From Melieria omissa (Eukaryota > Arthropoda > Insecta > Diptera > Ulidiidae): a stretch of DNA of 64,000 nt. Under the pieces are notes generated by a model. That model searched no databases. It saw nothing but the letters and a program-made list of their open reading frames with translations, and was not told the origin of the DNA. The stretch spans positions 55,011,590 to 55,075,589 of the forward strand of contig OZ020267.1 of NCBI GenBank assembly GCA_963971225.1. The letters run 5' to 3'. Shown here in pieces: positions 32,665 through 43,437 of this stretch (position 1 is its first letter; each line of letters opens with the position of its first letter). A program made the translations under genes and the position numbers.

Positions 32665-32901
32665 CCCTTTCGGGACTACTGGGATAATACGTCCCAGCAA
32701 GTTTTTAATGCCTCTCAAAAAAATTCTTCAAATCTTACAACCCACGCAAAATATTTTTTCCATTTCGGTGTTCCCGCATAAAAGGATGATTTCAGAATTT
32801 GTGAGCATCCAATATAATTTTCTAACCCCAACATTCATGGCATGAGAACATTTCTACTGAGAGTATTTTGGATTTCAAAAATAAACTCCGTCCCGAAAGG
32901 G
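32665..32901. mobile_element. 237-bp piggyBac-type MITE with TTAA target sites
   Basis: Perfect 12-bp terminal inverted repeats CCCTTTCGGGAC / GTCCCGAAAGGG are flanked directly by TTAA at 32661-32664 and 32902-32905. TTAA duplication plus CCC-starting ends is the piggyBac pattern. There is no coding capacity. A partial similar end (TTAACCCTTTCG) occurs at 32493-32504. Confidence 0.75.
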
Positions 32902-33005
32902 TTAAACATAAATTAAATTTGAATATTTATTGATTTACTTCAGCCAAAATTAAAAAAAGTATCTAAATTGAAAGAAAACGTCAAATTAAAAAGTTATCAC
33001 ATTTG

Positions 33006-33205
33006 TCTTCTTCTTCTTCCTTTACTATATGAAGATATACCATTAAAAAACGTGTATACTTTCTTCTCTTCTTTAAACTTCAATATTCAGTTTATTAATT
33101 TCGTATTTTTTCTAAAACTTCAAACTATTCTAAGGACCAATAAAAAAATGTATTCCTGGAACCATAGATAGTTCAGACGTCCATGAAGTAGCATGTTGCC
33201 ATATA
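33006..33205 (-). mobile_element. 3'-end fragment of the same jockey-type LINE as 28.5-30.1 kb
   Basis: Read on the minus strand, this segment matches the 3' UTR at about 29910-30090 at most positions, including GGACGTCTGAAC, TATGGTTCCAGGAATA and TGGTCCTTAGAATA. Only the last 200 bases of the element are present, so it is a severely 5'-truncated copy. Confidence 0.8.
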
Positions 33206-33239
33206 GAAACAAAATAGCGAAAAATTTAACTGGCCATAA

Positions 33240-33420
33240 CATCCCGTTGCGGAGTTGCTGTCTCCAGGACGGAGAAACTGCTGATAAGCGTCTTTAACTT
33301 GGTCCTTCCACCACCAGGTCATTGACCTCCAACTACCGCATTAAAAACCTTTTTTGCAGGTGCTTCATCATCCATACTCGAGACATGGCTAAGCCAGTGC
33401 AGTAAAAATAGCTTCAGAAA
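33240..33420 (-). mobile_element. RTE-like LINE fragment
   Basis: The minus-strand translation gives WLSHVSSMDDEAPAKKVFNAVVGG followed by GGGRTKLK. This is the C-terminal pattern (W.GHV.RM...P.KK.....GRR..GRPK.RW) common downstream of the reverse transcriptase in RTE-like LINEs. A more complete relative lies at 61960-62395. Confidence 0.55.
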
Positions 33421-33639
33421 AGTAACTGAAATGCAATCAGGTCACTATAAACGCAATGTACATCTGTACAATCTAAGAATACCACCACATACTACAAATT
33501 CCTTTTAAAGCAAGAAAGAGACATATTTGTCGAAAATTCTTCTTTGAAATTCTTTCAGTAAATAGATATCGATATATGATCCCCAAATATGTATCTGCGC
33601 ACAATTTAACGTGACTGGGAGATACTAAGGGAGACCATT

Positions 33640-34265
33640 GTTATATTATGGGTTAGTCAAGGCTCTAAACTCGAATGAGATAACCTCAGAGGTGTGTCTC
33701 GAGCAATAAGCTCTGTAAAAAAAACCGAGTGAAAATCCTCTGAGTCCCAGGACACAGGGGAATAGTAAAAGCCCAGTAGGCTTGCGAGAATGGCAACAGT
33801 CACACCGGATTTTGGGCCAGAAACATTTATAGGGTTCGGTAGGCATTCAATAGTGCAATATTTAAAGCTCATATTGGGTCGAGCTACTTCGACTACGGAT
33901 TTTAAACATTGTGCCCTTTGTGTCTGGACTTAGACAAACATCAGCGGCGTTAGGTCACTGGATTCCTTGCAGACTTAGAAAACACATGCCAAATCTATGA
34001 CTAGAACAAGGCATTCCTTGCGGGTTCTATGGAGAAGCGGAGGAAACTGCAAAGCACTCATCCCCGCTGTGATGATGTATTCTACAGTAGGAGACGACCC
34101 CTGGACCAGTACCATTTAGTGAGCAGGGACTTCAAACATCTAAGTCCAAAATAACTTCTAAGTTGCATTATGGACCGTGAGCCTAAGGGACGTTCGGCAG
34201 TAGGGGCACAATAGATCAACAATGGTTACAGGGCAATAAACCTCCACTTAAAATCTATTTATCTA
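33640..34265 (+). mobile_element. I-like LINE relic: RNase H and C-terminal region
   Basis: With frame breaks, the + strand reads an RNase H end with a VPGHRGI-like block (near 33745), then TVTPDFGPETFIGFGRHSIVQYLKL, ILGR...TSTTDFKHCALCVW, and LEQGIPCGFYGEAEETAKH near 34010. The segment ends in GGGGCACAATAGATC (near 34204), a tail also found at 54890. Many stops; dead. Confidence 0.6.
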
Positions 34266-35189
34266 TTTATCGGTAAAAACTTCAGGTAAAAAAAACTTCT
34301 TGTAAATATTCTCCAATTTTCAACAATAGTTATTTTTTCATAGTTCTCTTGAGTTGCGTGATTAGTTGTCCCTTAGGTCAGAAACAAGTTGGATACAATT
34401 TTAATAAAGTCATTAATTTATTTGTATGCTTCAAATTTATTTAAACTAATCCTCATATTTTTCACGCTTCATATCAAATTACATTCAAAAGTTTTCTCAA
34501 ACATTTCCATCACATTCGGCCCCTTGTTATAACGAAATACTTTATCGCAATATCACGTCTGCACTCTGAAATTGTGGCATTAATATTGTTTAACAATTTA
34601 ACGTTTTATAGCAATCTTCATTAAAACATTCAGCTAATATTTCCATTAATATGAAAAGCTCAATTAATTTCGATAGCCATGCGCAGTAACTTTTATCGAA
34701 GCTTGCAATCAAGATAGTCGAAAAAATTCAAAACCTTGCAATTCACATTGCTCGACGCGTACATCCACTCAAGTGCACGTAAGGTGTCGCAATCACGGCG
34801 TCAAAATTACAATCGAAGCTCGCAATCGCAATGGCAATAACAGCGCAAATAATGAGTGTTAGTGGCGCAATTTGCACAAGTACAATTTTACGAAAAATTA
34901 ATAAAATAATAGACCACACTCTGACCTTGCCATGTCGGTCATTATGCGAATAACAAACGTTGTCGACAGTGATGGTGGCGTGTCCTCAGCATGGAGTACT
35001 TGTGAGTTTATGTGCACGGTTGTTTATTTTATTTCAAACAAATATGATAGCGGTTTTCTTTTGTCTTTTGAAGAAAAAATCCATGCAATTCGTGTTATTT
35101 CCTTTTAATTAGAAACTTAAAAATTGTAAACATTTATAGATGAATCGTTGCAGATAGGAAAATGCCATTTGGTAGCACCTAATCTGTAC
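34266..35189. other. AT-rich non-coding stretch
   Basis: No open frame, repeat or element recognised. Confidence 0.4.
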
Positions 35190-35475
35190 TGAGTGAGTAG
35201 GTAGGAGTGGCTACCCAAGGTGGAGCTTACCTAGGCCACGAAAGTCCATTCAGATACCACATACAGTCGAGCATAAGACCGCTTACTCGTTGAACCAGTT
35301 TGTGCTTCTTACGAAGTTAGTAGACAGCGAATAGGGCCTCTAGACTGTGGAAGAAGAAGTTGCTTAGGTAGTTCATCCTTCATCTGGATAAAGCAGGACA
35401 GGTGCAAAGAAGGTAACGTGTGTTTTCTTTCACTCAGATATCGTCTGAAAACAGCCTCAACCTTCTTGCTCTAGA
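35190..35475 (-). mobile_element. LINE relic, C-terminal zinc-finger-like region
   Basis: The minus-strand reading near 35390-35420 gives YLLCTCPALSR, the Cys/His segment seen at the C-terminus of I- and R1-like LINE proteins, followed by a decayed YLSNFFF...SLEAL. Stops interrupt it. The boundaries are approximate. Confidence 0.45.
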
Positions 35476-36016
35476 AGAAAACAAATTATTTCCAATAATC
35501 GCTCAGTGCAAGTTAGGATCGTTGCTATCTCATTGACTTGTGCCATCACAAACAAAAAATATATTCTTATAAGAAGCGCTAATCATTGCGTTGATTTATT
35601 TACTTGTACTGGATACCAATTTGCATTGGCCATAAATTATATGATAATTAAATCGTTGAGTAAATTTAATTATTTTAATTGTAAATCTGCCTGATGGGAT
35701 AATCTGCATGATCGCATGATCACACTTAACTTTAATTAACGAGTTAAAAGTTTATTTCTTTTTGAGTGATACGCAAAAATCTTCTATTTGCAAATGAAGT
35801 TTGGCAAAATAGGCAAAATCTGACATATATGCGATAATTTTATCAATAAAAAAATTTGTTGTATAATGTAATTTGCACACAATTTTGCAAGTAATTTCTT
35901 TGATATTTTTGTCGAAGAAAATTTGCACTTTAGATGTATTATGTCCATTAAATTGCGTCTTTAAATTCTATTTTCAGTGGGAGCTGGGTTTTTTCTTTAT
36001 GACTGCCAAAGGCAAC

Positions 36017-36271
36017 AATTCTGTGGTCAAAAGCAATAACCGCTTAAGTCGAAAGTCGAAGAAATTGAGTTATGGATGCCACCACGTTTCCTTGACTGTG
36101 CTCTACGTTTGTGTAAAATCGGGGAGTTTGTAACTTTAAAATAAAACAAGTTATTAATAAAAACGTATTCGCATTCCCATAACGAACACACTGCGCGCTA
36201 AAACTTTAAAACGAGATTGCTCGAAACAGCAATTTTCGACTTAGGCGGCTATTGCTTTTGACCACAGAATT
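36017..36271. mobile_element. 255-bp element with 38-bp terminal inverted repeats
   Basis: The left arm (36017-36054) and the reverse complement of the right arm (36234-36271) agree at 36 of 38 bases, beginning AATTCTGTGGTCAAAAGCAA. The middle is unrelated sequence with no coding capacity. I could not find a clear target-site duplication, so the superfamily is open. Confidence 0.7.
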
Positions 36272-36429
36272 ATCATTCACGAATTCTTTCAGTCGTTTGT
36301 CATATGAACAGAAAATTGTGCATGTGTGATGGATATATAACTAGAATTCATAGTTTTCCTTAAAGATTAGGTTGTATACTCTTGAAAAGATTTATAGATT
36401 AATTATTATCCCGAGTTCTTGTTAGGCAA

Positions 36430-36705
36430 AAGGCTTAGGTTACAACTCCAAATGGAATGAAGAATGTCTACGACTGAGGAAAGATCACCTTAAACAGATT
36501 ACTGAGCTTCTAATTTAGCACTGCTGGCTGAGAATACACATGCAGACCATGGGTTTAGAACAGGTAAGCGTATGTGGAATCAGCAGAGGAGACTCCTGAG
36601 GAAGTATGTTCTCTGTCAGAAGTAGACAGCACAATAAATTATCTCAGTCTCAGTTGGTCAGTTATCTCGGTCTCAGTGCATATAACCCCAACAACATCTA
36701 TCTTT
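36430..36705 (+). mobile_element. I-like LINE relic, C-terminal region
   Basis: The + strand reading gives CLRLRKDHLKQITELLI, a stop, then HMQTMGLEQVSVCGISRGDS. It aligns with EYLRLGKIEPQVRQVTGILT and MGLEQASICGLCRRDS in the copy at 54.2-54.9 kb, so both belong to one family. Confidence 0.65.
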
Positions 36706-37239
36706 GTATCTGGGTAAAAGGTTTCATATATCTTGATCCACAATGGAAAATAGCTTAAATGCATTTAACTCTATTTTCAAGAGAGTTTTCCATAGTTAAG
36801 AAAGCTCAAAGCGTTTTTAATGTACCTTATTTGAAATGATTTTATTTAAAATTTTGAAACCTAAACATGGTAATTCATTCAAAGACCTGTACGAAAATTC
36901 ATCTTTTCAAAAATAAAAATAAAAATAAAAAAAAAGGCTTTGCAATCTGATTTTCTTTCTTCTTCACTCGTTTCACTAGTTTGCAAATGGCCTCAGCAAG
37001 ACCTTCCTTCTGACTAAAGTTGCTGCCGTTTTATTCATGCTGTCCCATGTAATTTTGGTAGCAGCTAAGTCGTATTGAATTGACCTCCTTTAAGTGTTTT
37101 CCGGTCGCTCTAGACTTCTACTCCCTTCTAGGTTTTGGTCAAAAGGTATTCTAGTAATGCTTTCAGAAGATCTATAACCCGATCTACTTGTAACTTTACA
37201 ACAGGGACCGTACCAGTTATAAGTTTTATTATAAAAAAT

Positions 37240-37695
37240 TTGTGTCCGACCGAAACCACTTTTTTGGACCGAAACCGAATATTCGGTTTTTTTTTTTAAT
37301 ATTCGGCCGAAACCGAAACTGAAAAATTCTATTTGAAATAAAAATGACCATATCAAGCAATTTGGGTTTTCAAAACAAAAGTTGTACTTCAAGTAAATAA
37401 ACAAAAAACCAACAAACATAACATAAATAAATAAATACTTATTAATAAAAACAATTCATTATTTTTTTAATGCATAAACATAAAAAAATAATAAAGAAAA
37501 AAATATAATAAAATAAATAAAATAAAATAATAAAAATAAATATAATAAAATAAATAAAATAAAATAATAAAAATAAAATGTAAAAAATATTCTACAATTT
37601 TTCGGTTTCGGCTTTTCGGTCATATTTTGGCCGAAACTGAAACCGAAACCAAAACCACTAATTTGGGCCGAAACCGAATATTCGGTCGGACACTA
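37240..37695. mobile_element. 456-bp hAT-type MITE with ATAAA-rich core
   Basis: The left end is TTGTGTCCGACCGAA. The right end, as reverse complement, is TAGTGTCCGACCGAA. An exact 8-bp duplication TAAAAAAT flanks it at 37232-37239 and 37696-37703. Sub-terminal regions repeat CCGAAACCGAATATTCGG and its variants. The core (about 37430-37580) is an ATAAA/AAAATA satellite-like run. No coding capacity. Confidence 0.82.
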
Positions 37696-37704
37696 TAAAA
37701 AATC

Positions 37705-37965
37705 AATGTTTAAGATCAATCAATGTTATTTTTGGACTTTTATTTAATGAATCAACAAATAACAGTTATTTTTTATTCATATTTTAAAAATCCTAGAATA
37801 ACAATTATTTTTGATTTTTTTCTTATTAGTCCACAAATAACATTTTTTTTGTTTTTTATTTTAGTTGTCCTATGATAACAATTATTAGTGTTTTTATTAA
37901 AAAAAGTCATCAATAAAAATCAGTCAGTGGCTTTTAGTAAAAAAAAATCAATAAAAATCAGTTAA
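37705..37965. repeat. Diverged AT-rich tandem repeats
   Basis: Roughly three units of about 70-80 bases share CAAATAACA...TATTTT and TCCTA.AATAACAATTATT. They lie directly beside the hAT-type MITE. The unit boundaries are not firm. Confidence 0.4.
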
Positions 37966-38417
37966 GGCTTGATTACACGTAACGAGTAGAGTGAGAAGAC
38001 AGCAACTCGAACGAGTACTCGTTTCGTCTAAACGGTAAGGCGAGTTCTTGATTGAGTCAGTGACCGATGAAAGTGGCGAGAGAGCCACTAGAATCACATT
38101 TTGTTTGCTAGTATGACCTTTTCTTCATAGACATTTTTTCAAATACCTATAGTTTTCATAAATAATTTTTATTTTCGGTCCCTGCTTTTCTCACCTTAAG
38201 CGCCATTGTGAGGCTTTGCCAGGATGAGACTTCGTTATCTTGGGATCCTTTCTTTGATTGGCTTGGCTGAGTGGCCAATCAACTTTTCCCCTTGATGCCA
38301 TTCTAACTTAACCCAAGCTGAATATATAGTTTGATCCAAACTTAAAATGCAAGGTCCAACAACTATACACCTTGACGTAAGAAAGATCTGATCCAAGTTT
38401 TTTAATGTGTTTATGTA

Positions 38418-39645
38418 GGGTAAAAGGTTCGGTTGTGGGCATAGTTCGGTTGTGGGTACCCCTTCGTATCTTTTGATAGAAAGCAGGCTGGGTTTTTTTG
38501 ACTAAGACCATTTGTTCATTATGGAACCACGATCTTTTTGTGCCAAATACTGAGTCGAACAGACACGCCTTCTTTGTGCTGGGACCATATATATCTTTCT
38601 GTGCTTAAAAAATAAGACACAAATTTTGTTAAACATTTTAAATGGTGTCATAAATCGAAGTGAATCCATCGAGAAGGCGAGTAAAATGCATTTTTATTTA
38701 GTAAATTTATTATACTTTGTGATCCAATATTGATTACAACCAATATGTTTACCCCGGACAAATTTTTCACTACTTCTCAAAATGGCTGCCAAATTCGGTT
38801 GTGGGCACTGCAATTAGTTCGGTTGTGGGCACCCGTCTTTTAGTGATTTGGTAAGTTTTGGTAAGTTATTTCATCGAAAATGGTCTTCTAACGCATTTTT
38901 TGGTTGTTTTAGTTATATCTTCCAAGGGTAAATACAAAAAATCCTCCGATATCTTTTTTAATGTGCTGGATGTAATTTAACATTGTTCTGCAGATAAGCT
39001 AACCACAAAATCGACTGCCGCAGCGTATGCGATTTCCCGAACCACTTTCCAACGCTACAAAAAGAAGGTGGAAGAAAATTTCGGAAACATCAAAGCTGTC
39101 GACGGTGGTGTTTTCTTCTTTTTCTTCTTTTCGTGGATGTTATCGAATCAGGTTAACTGGTGTTTTCCACCTTCTTCACGTCACAGCACTTGAAGAGTGT
39201 TGATTAATTAGGTTGAATTTCATTTTACTTTAGGTCTTCTTGACAGCCCAGGAGAATAACTTGGTCACTTACATTTTGAAATGCCCGTCCATCTAAAGTG
39301 TGCCGACATGCGTACCAGCTACTTCACATGCGTGCATTGTGCTTCAAATAATTAAAACTTAATGTTTTTCTATATTCGTGTTGGTTTTTCTTAATATTTC
39401 CCCGTTTCCACCAGATTTTCCAGGGGTGCCCACAACCGAACCAAAAAAAAATTTTTGTTAAAAATGACTACTTTACAAAATAAAAAAAAAAACTGTTCTA
39501 TTTGACGGAATCGATTTACTTTTGTCATTACTTGTTAGCTAAGGTTTCTAGCTTTCCATAGATGTCCATATGTCCGATTAAGAAGAACTTGGTAAAAAGT
39601 TATGAGCCAAAAACAAAAAGGTGCCCACAACTGAACCTATTCCCC
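38418..39645 (+). mobile_element. Pogo-like DNA transposon relic (1.23 kb)
   Basis: The ends read GGGTAAAAGGTTCGGTTGTG and, from the right as reverse complement, GGGGAATAGGTTCAGTTGTG, flanked by TA at 38416-38417 and 39646-39647. The motif TTCGGTTGTGGGCA recurs inside near both ends. Inside, the + strand reads STAAAYAISRTTFQRYKKKV near 39020, which resembles the psq-type helix-turn-helix of pogo/jerky transposases. After an intron-like gap it reads FLTAQENNLVTYILKCPS near 39240, which resembles the start of a CENP-B-type DNA-binding domain. No catalytic domain is visible, so this is a shortened derivative. Confidence 0.68.
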
Positions 39646-42600
39646 TACACAAATAATGAAATCAATATAGATTGGAAAATCAAAGATTTTAGGGCCAAAA
39701 CGACACTCTTTTGGCTGTAATCTGCTGCACATTAAGACAATAATCGTGCCTATTCAATCGGATAATGCTCAATTATGTTCGTACCGACTCACCCAACTGT
39801 CAAACAAATATCGCCTGCTGCAGCGAACAAGTTGCCAAAAGATAAGCGCTGCTCAGTAGATTTGCACTTTTGCATAACCTCAATTTCAACGTAATATAAA
39901 CCTGTAATGGTAGCAACTACAACAGCAGCAACAACCACAAAATGCCATAAAAAAACGTAGCGAGAAAGAAAAGCCAAATTGTAAAGGCGTAAAATTGCAT
40001 ACAAAATCGGTTTTTGTTTAAATAAGCAAAAAACCTTAAATGCAGCTAATCGCTTAAGTAACAAATGCCAACAGCAGCAACAGCAGCAACAACGATAGCA
40101 ACAGAAACGCAAACAAGTTGTAAAAAATCGTATTGTTTATTGAAGAAAGAAAAACACGCAGCAAATAATAAAAGCGAAATATTTTGCTTGTTTGTAACAA
40201 CCCACTTTGGTTGAATGTGGAATCGCCCAAAATGGCGCAAGCAGAGTGAGCGATGCGGCCGCTGTTCGACCGAGTGCGGTCGGTCAGTTTGCAACACATG
40301 CTTGCAACAATGTGCAACATGCAATTGATGGCTTGGCATAAAATAAAATGAACAACAACAACAACAAAAATTAAACAAAATCCAAAAACAAAAATTTTAA
40401 AAGCCACGAACAGCGGCGATCGATTTCCACAAATGGATGAGGCGGGGTAGACGATCGTGGAGGCAGACACATGTACTATATTACAGTGAAGCGAATGTAC
40501 GGACAGATAGCTGGTATGGGCGGATGAATTATCGACAGCCAGACAGACCGACAGACAGACGAACAGACAGACAGACAGACAGACAGGCATGCAGGTAATC
40601 GAATGCATTGCATGCCAACGCAGGCCGGTGAATGCATAAATCGCCATGGACCGCCGATTGCAGAAGCCAAATAACGATCGAATATGTTCACACAGTACGC
40701 TTAACACCACACCGTATACCTGAGATTACGGCAGCAAAAAACAACAACAACAACAACAACAAGCTCACATCGACATGGCCATCAAGGCGAGCAGCGTTGA
40801 GTCGAGGCGAGTCGAGTTGAATTAAGTTGGGGAGGACACGTTCGTACTAAAATCTGGATGAAGGAGAAGGGTTCATGAGAAGCGGTATTGAAGTTGGCGT
40901 AGTCAATGTCGGAAGGATGGATTGCAGGAAGTATCGTTATAAAGCGATGCATGTACCTATGTATAGTATGTATGTAATGTTAATACATATGTTAGCTGTA
41001 CAAAGCACAACTGGTCGCAAAAACTTTGCCGAGACTGGGATCTTTGATATTCTTTAAAACGATATAAATTTATGAATTCAAATTCAAAAATAATTTGAGT
41101 TTTTCTATGTGTTCTTCATACTAATTTGCGTCACAATGTGTTTATTTTATTAATTTAATATTTGTATTGTCCATTCGAAAAGTTGAATTACAACAACCAT
41201 CGAGTGGTTTCGCCTAGTGAGTCCCTCATTCATAATAAAATTCTCATAATCTGCACCTGTTTGATAAATTCAAGTGTAACAACAACTGGCGCATATCTCA
41301 CATTTGTTATTGTTGCTATTGCAATTGTAAATTCTATGAGTTTTTGCATTGTTTTTGTGCAGTTGAAAAGTCTTTTGCGGCTTGCATGCAACGCAAACTG
41401 CAATTGTTCCCACATATTCCGCCAATCCTTGCTCACCTCACATGCCGTTTGTAAAGTGGTTCAACGCTTCGAAGGCCCCACAAAAAAACGCACATCGCAC
41501 AGTGGTTGGTGTTGAGTAATTTCGTGCCATGAAACATTACAAATCATTGTCATAAAATAATCGAGTATATTAACTCTAAACTAAACGTATGAAACGAATT
41601 AACGAACGAACTCACGACCAACAATCTTTTATTTTACAAAAGTAATTGTTTTCAACTTTTGTATGTGAAATTCACAAAACCGCACCACTGTGCGTTGTCG
41701 TTATTAGCTGCTGGTAAACGCAAACTGGCCTATACTCCACTTAAGCGACGCAAAGCAGTCATGAATGCAAAAACAAAAAATAATAATAATAAAAATTCAC
41801 ATAAAACCAGTAAAAAAACAAATCGAAAAGAGTAAAAAAAAATAAATCTGAAAACTCACGAACTCAAGAGAGCAGCGTAAAGTAATAAAAATAAATAAAA
41901 TAAAATTGAAACAAATCAGCAACGAAAACTGCGCAGTAATTGTTTCGTGGAACGCCGAGTGCCAAACAAAATCGAGCAACCAACTGGCCAGCAAACGAAT
42001 GGGGCAACTTCAATGTAACTTGAACGCATGGAGCAATGAGCAGCAGCAGCAGCAGCAGCAACAGAAGAGAAAAACAGGTGCGCATGCGCCAATGAAGCAC
42101 TCACCGTTGCGCTGCAGTTTTGATGTTGGCTGGTGTGGCATTAACAGAGGCTGCGAGTAATTGGCGGCTATGAGGGGGGCACTGTTGAGGTAAAAGCGTT
42201 AAAAACTGCAGTTTTATTGAGGAGCTTTGTACGTAGGCACTAGAAATTGTTAGCTAATGCTAAGCGTTGGTATATGCTGAAATGATATGAATTTGGTTGA
42301 AATGTTGCAAAATTTGAATTTTTTTTAATTCAAAAAATAAATAAATTATATTAAAACTAGAAAAATGCATGCTATGCGTGAGGGGATCGGTAAGGAACAG
42401 ATTGTAATGAGAGGAGATATGAGGGGAGCCGAGTACGTGAATCCTAGAGGGTCCAATTTCTTAAGCACTCAGGCTAAATAGCCTATTGTGCTTAAGACTT
42501 GTGAGAAAAAGGGTGATAGAGGAGAGTGAGGTGGGGTTATAAAGAGAAGCAAAGAATGTAGTAGAGTACTTGAATTTCCTGGATCCTTAATAATTCTTAG

Positions 42601-42700
42601 GGTATCTTTCAGGGTGGTTTTATTCGATGTAAATCGTCAAGTAATTATCTATAAAAATAATAATTATGTTTCATGGTATTTGTTATTTTTCCAATTTAAG
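39646..42700. other. Low-complexity non-coding region; possible leader-type sequence
   Basis: CAACAG/CAACAA-rich stretches at 39900-40400 and 41700-42100 resemble fly 5' UTRs, but I found no supporting exon or coding frame. It includes a CAGA run at about 40541-40584 and seven CAG units at about 42041-42061. The remainder is AT-rich. Confidence 0.4.
40541..40584. repeat. (CAGA)n microsatellite
   Basis: An interrupted run of CAGA units, with a few CCGA/ACGA variants. Confidence 0.8.
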
Positions 42701-43437
42701 ATCGGCACTTTATTCATAAGGAGAGATCACAGAATATATCTACGTCCATATATCCAGATAAGTCATTACCATCCTCAGGGATGCTGTAATTTGTGTGTAT
42801 AGTCGAGCTGCGTTAAGAGCGATTGAATTTGCTGTAGTAGAATCAAACAAAGTTCAAGAATGTCACTGTAGACTGAGTAGCTTAGGACACTGTAGGGTTG
42901 GTCTGTGCGGGGAACGAGCAGAGCGGATAAATAGGCCACGCATGACCAAAAACCATCACAGTGTAGCAGGTACCACCACTTTTTTCTGCATTTTCTTTCG
43001 ATACACTAATCAGGTGTGATTGCTGGATTGCACGCACTTTATGGCCAAAACTAGACATGAAAAACTGAGAGCACTCTATTCGTGGAAAAACTTTATATAC
43101 ACGTGGTATCAGTTGTCATCACAGGTCACTTTGTGTTTGGTGTAATGTTAAGCAAATGGCAGAAGCTGTAATTGTTAGAATTATTCTCAGAGATATAGCT
43201 GTTGCACAGATTTCTAACCTATGCAATTTATTCACCGAGACCAATTTGTACTCATCAGATTCCGTTTGGATTTAGAGTGAACCCAATAGATAGGGAAGGA
43301 TTCCAACACTCAAATCGAATGGTTTTACAAAGGATCCAACAAGGGCTCCGAGTGGAAGTGCAAGTGTACACTTTCCTAACCTAAACCTCCATTACACTTT
43401 TCACTTTCCTAACCTAACCTAACCTAACCTAACCTAA
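42700..43437 (+). mobile_element. I-like LINE relic (RNase H) ending in TTAGG-type repeats
   Basis: The + strand reads SRAALRAIEFAVVESNKVQE, then CHCRLSSLGHCRVGLC and GERAERI (42800-42940), the spacing of an RNase H segment in I-like LINEs. A second piece at 43315-43375 resembles the start of an RNase H domain (GFTKDPTRAPSGSASVH). The order is scrambled. About five tandem CCTAA units follow at 43408-43437. Boundaries and family are tentative. Confidence 0.42.

Noticed and set aside
33556..33564. TATCGATA-type DREF site
   Set aside because: An eight-base motif in LINE-rich sequence with no promoter context.
43408..43437. CCTAA/TTAGG repeats as telomeric sequence
   Set aside because: Only about five units, internal to the window and beside LINE-like sequence; higher flies lack TTAGG telomeres.
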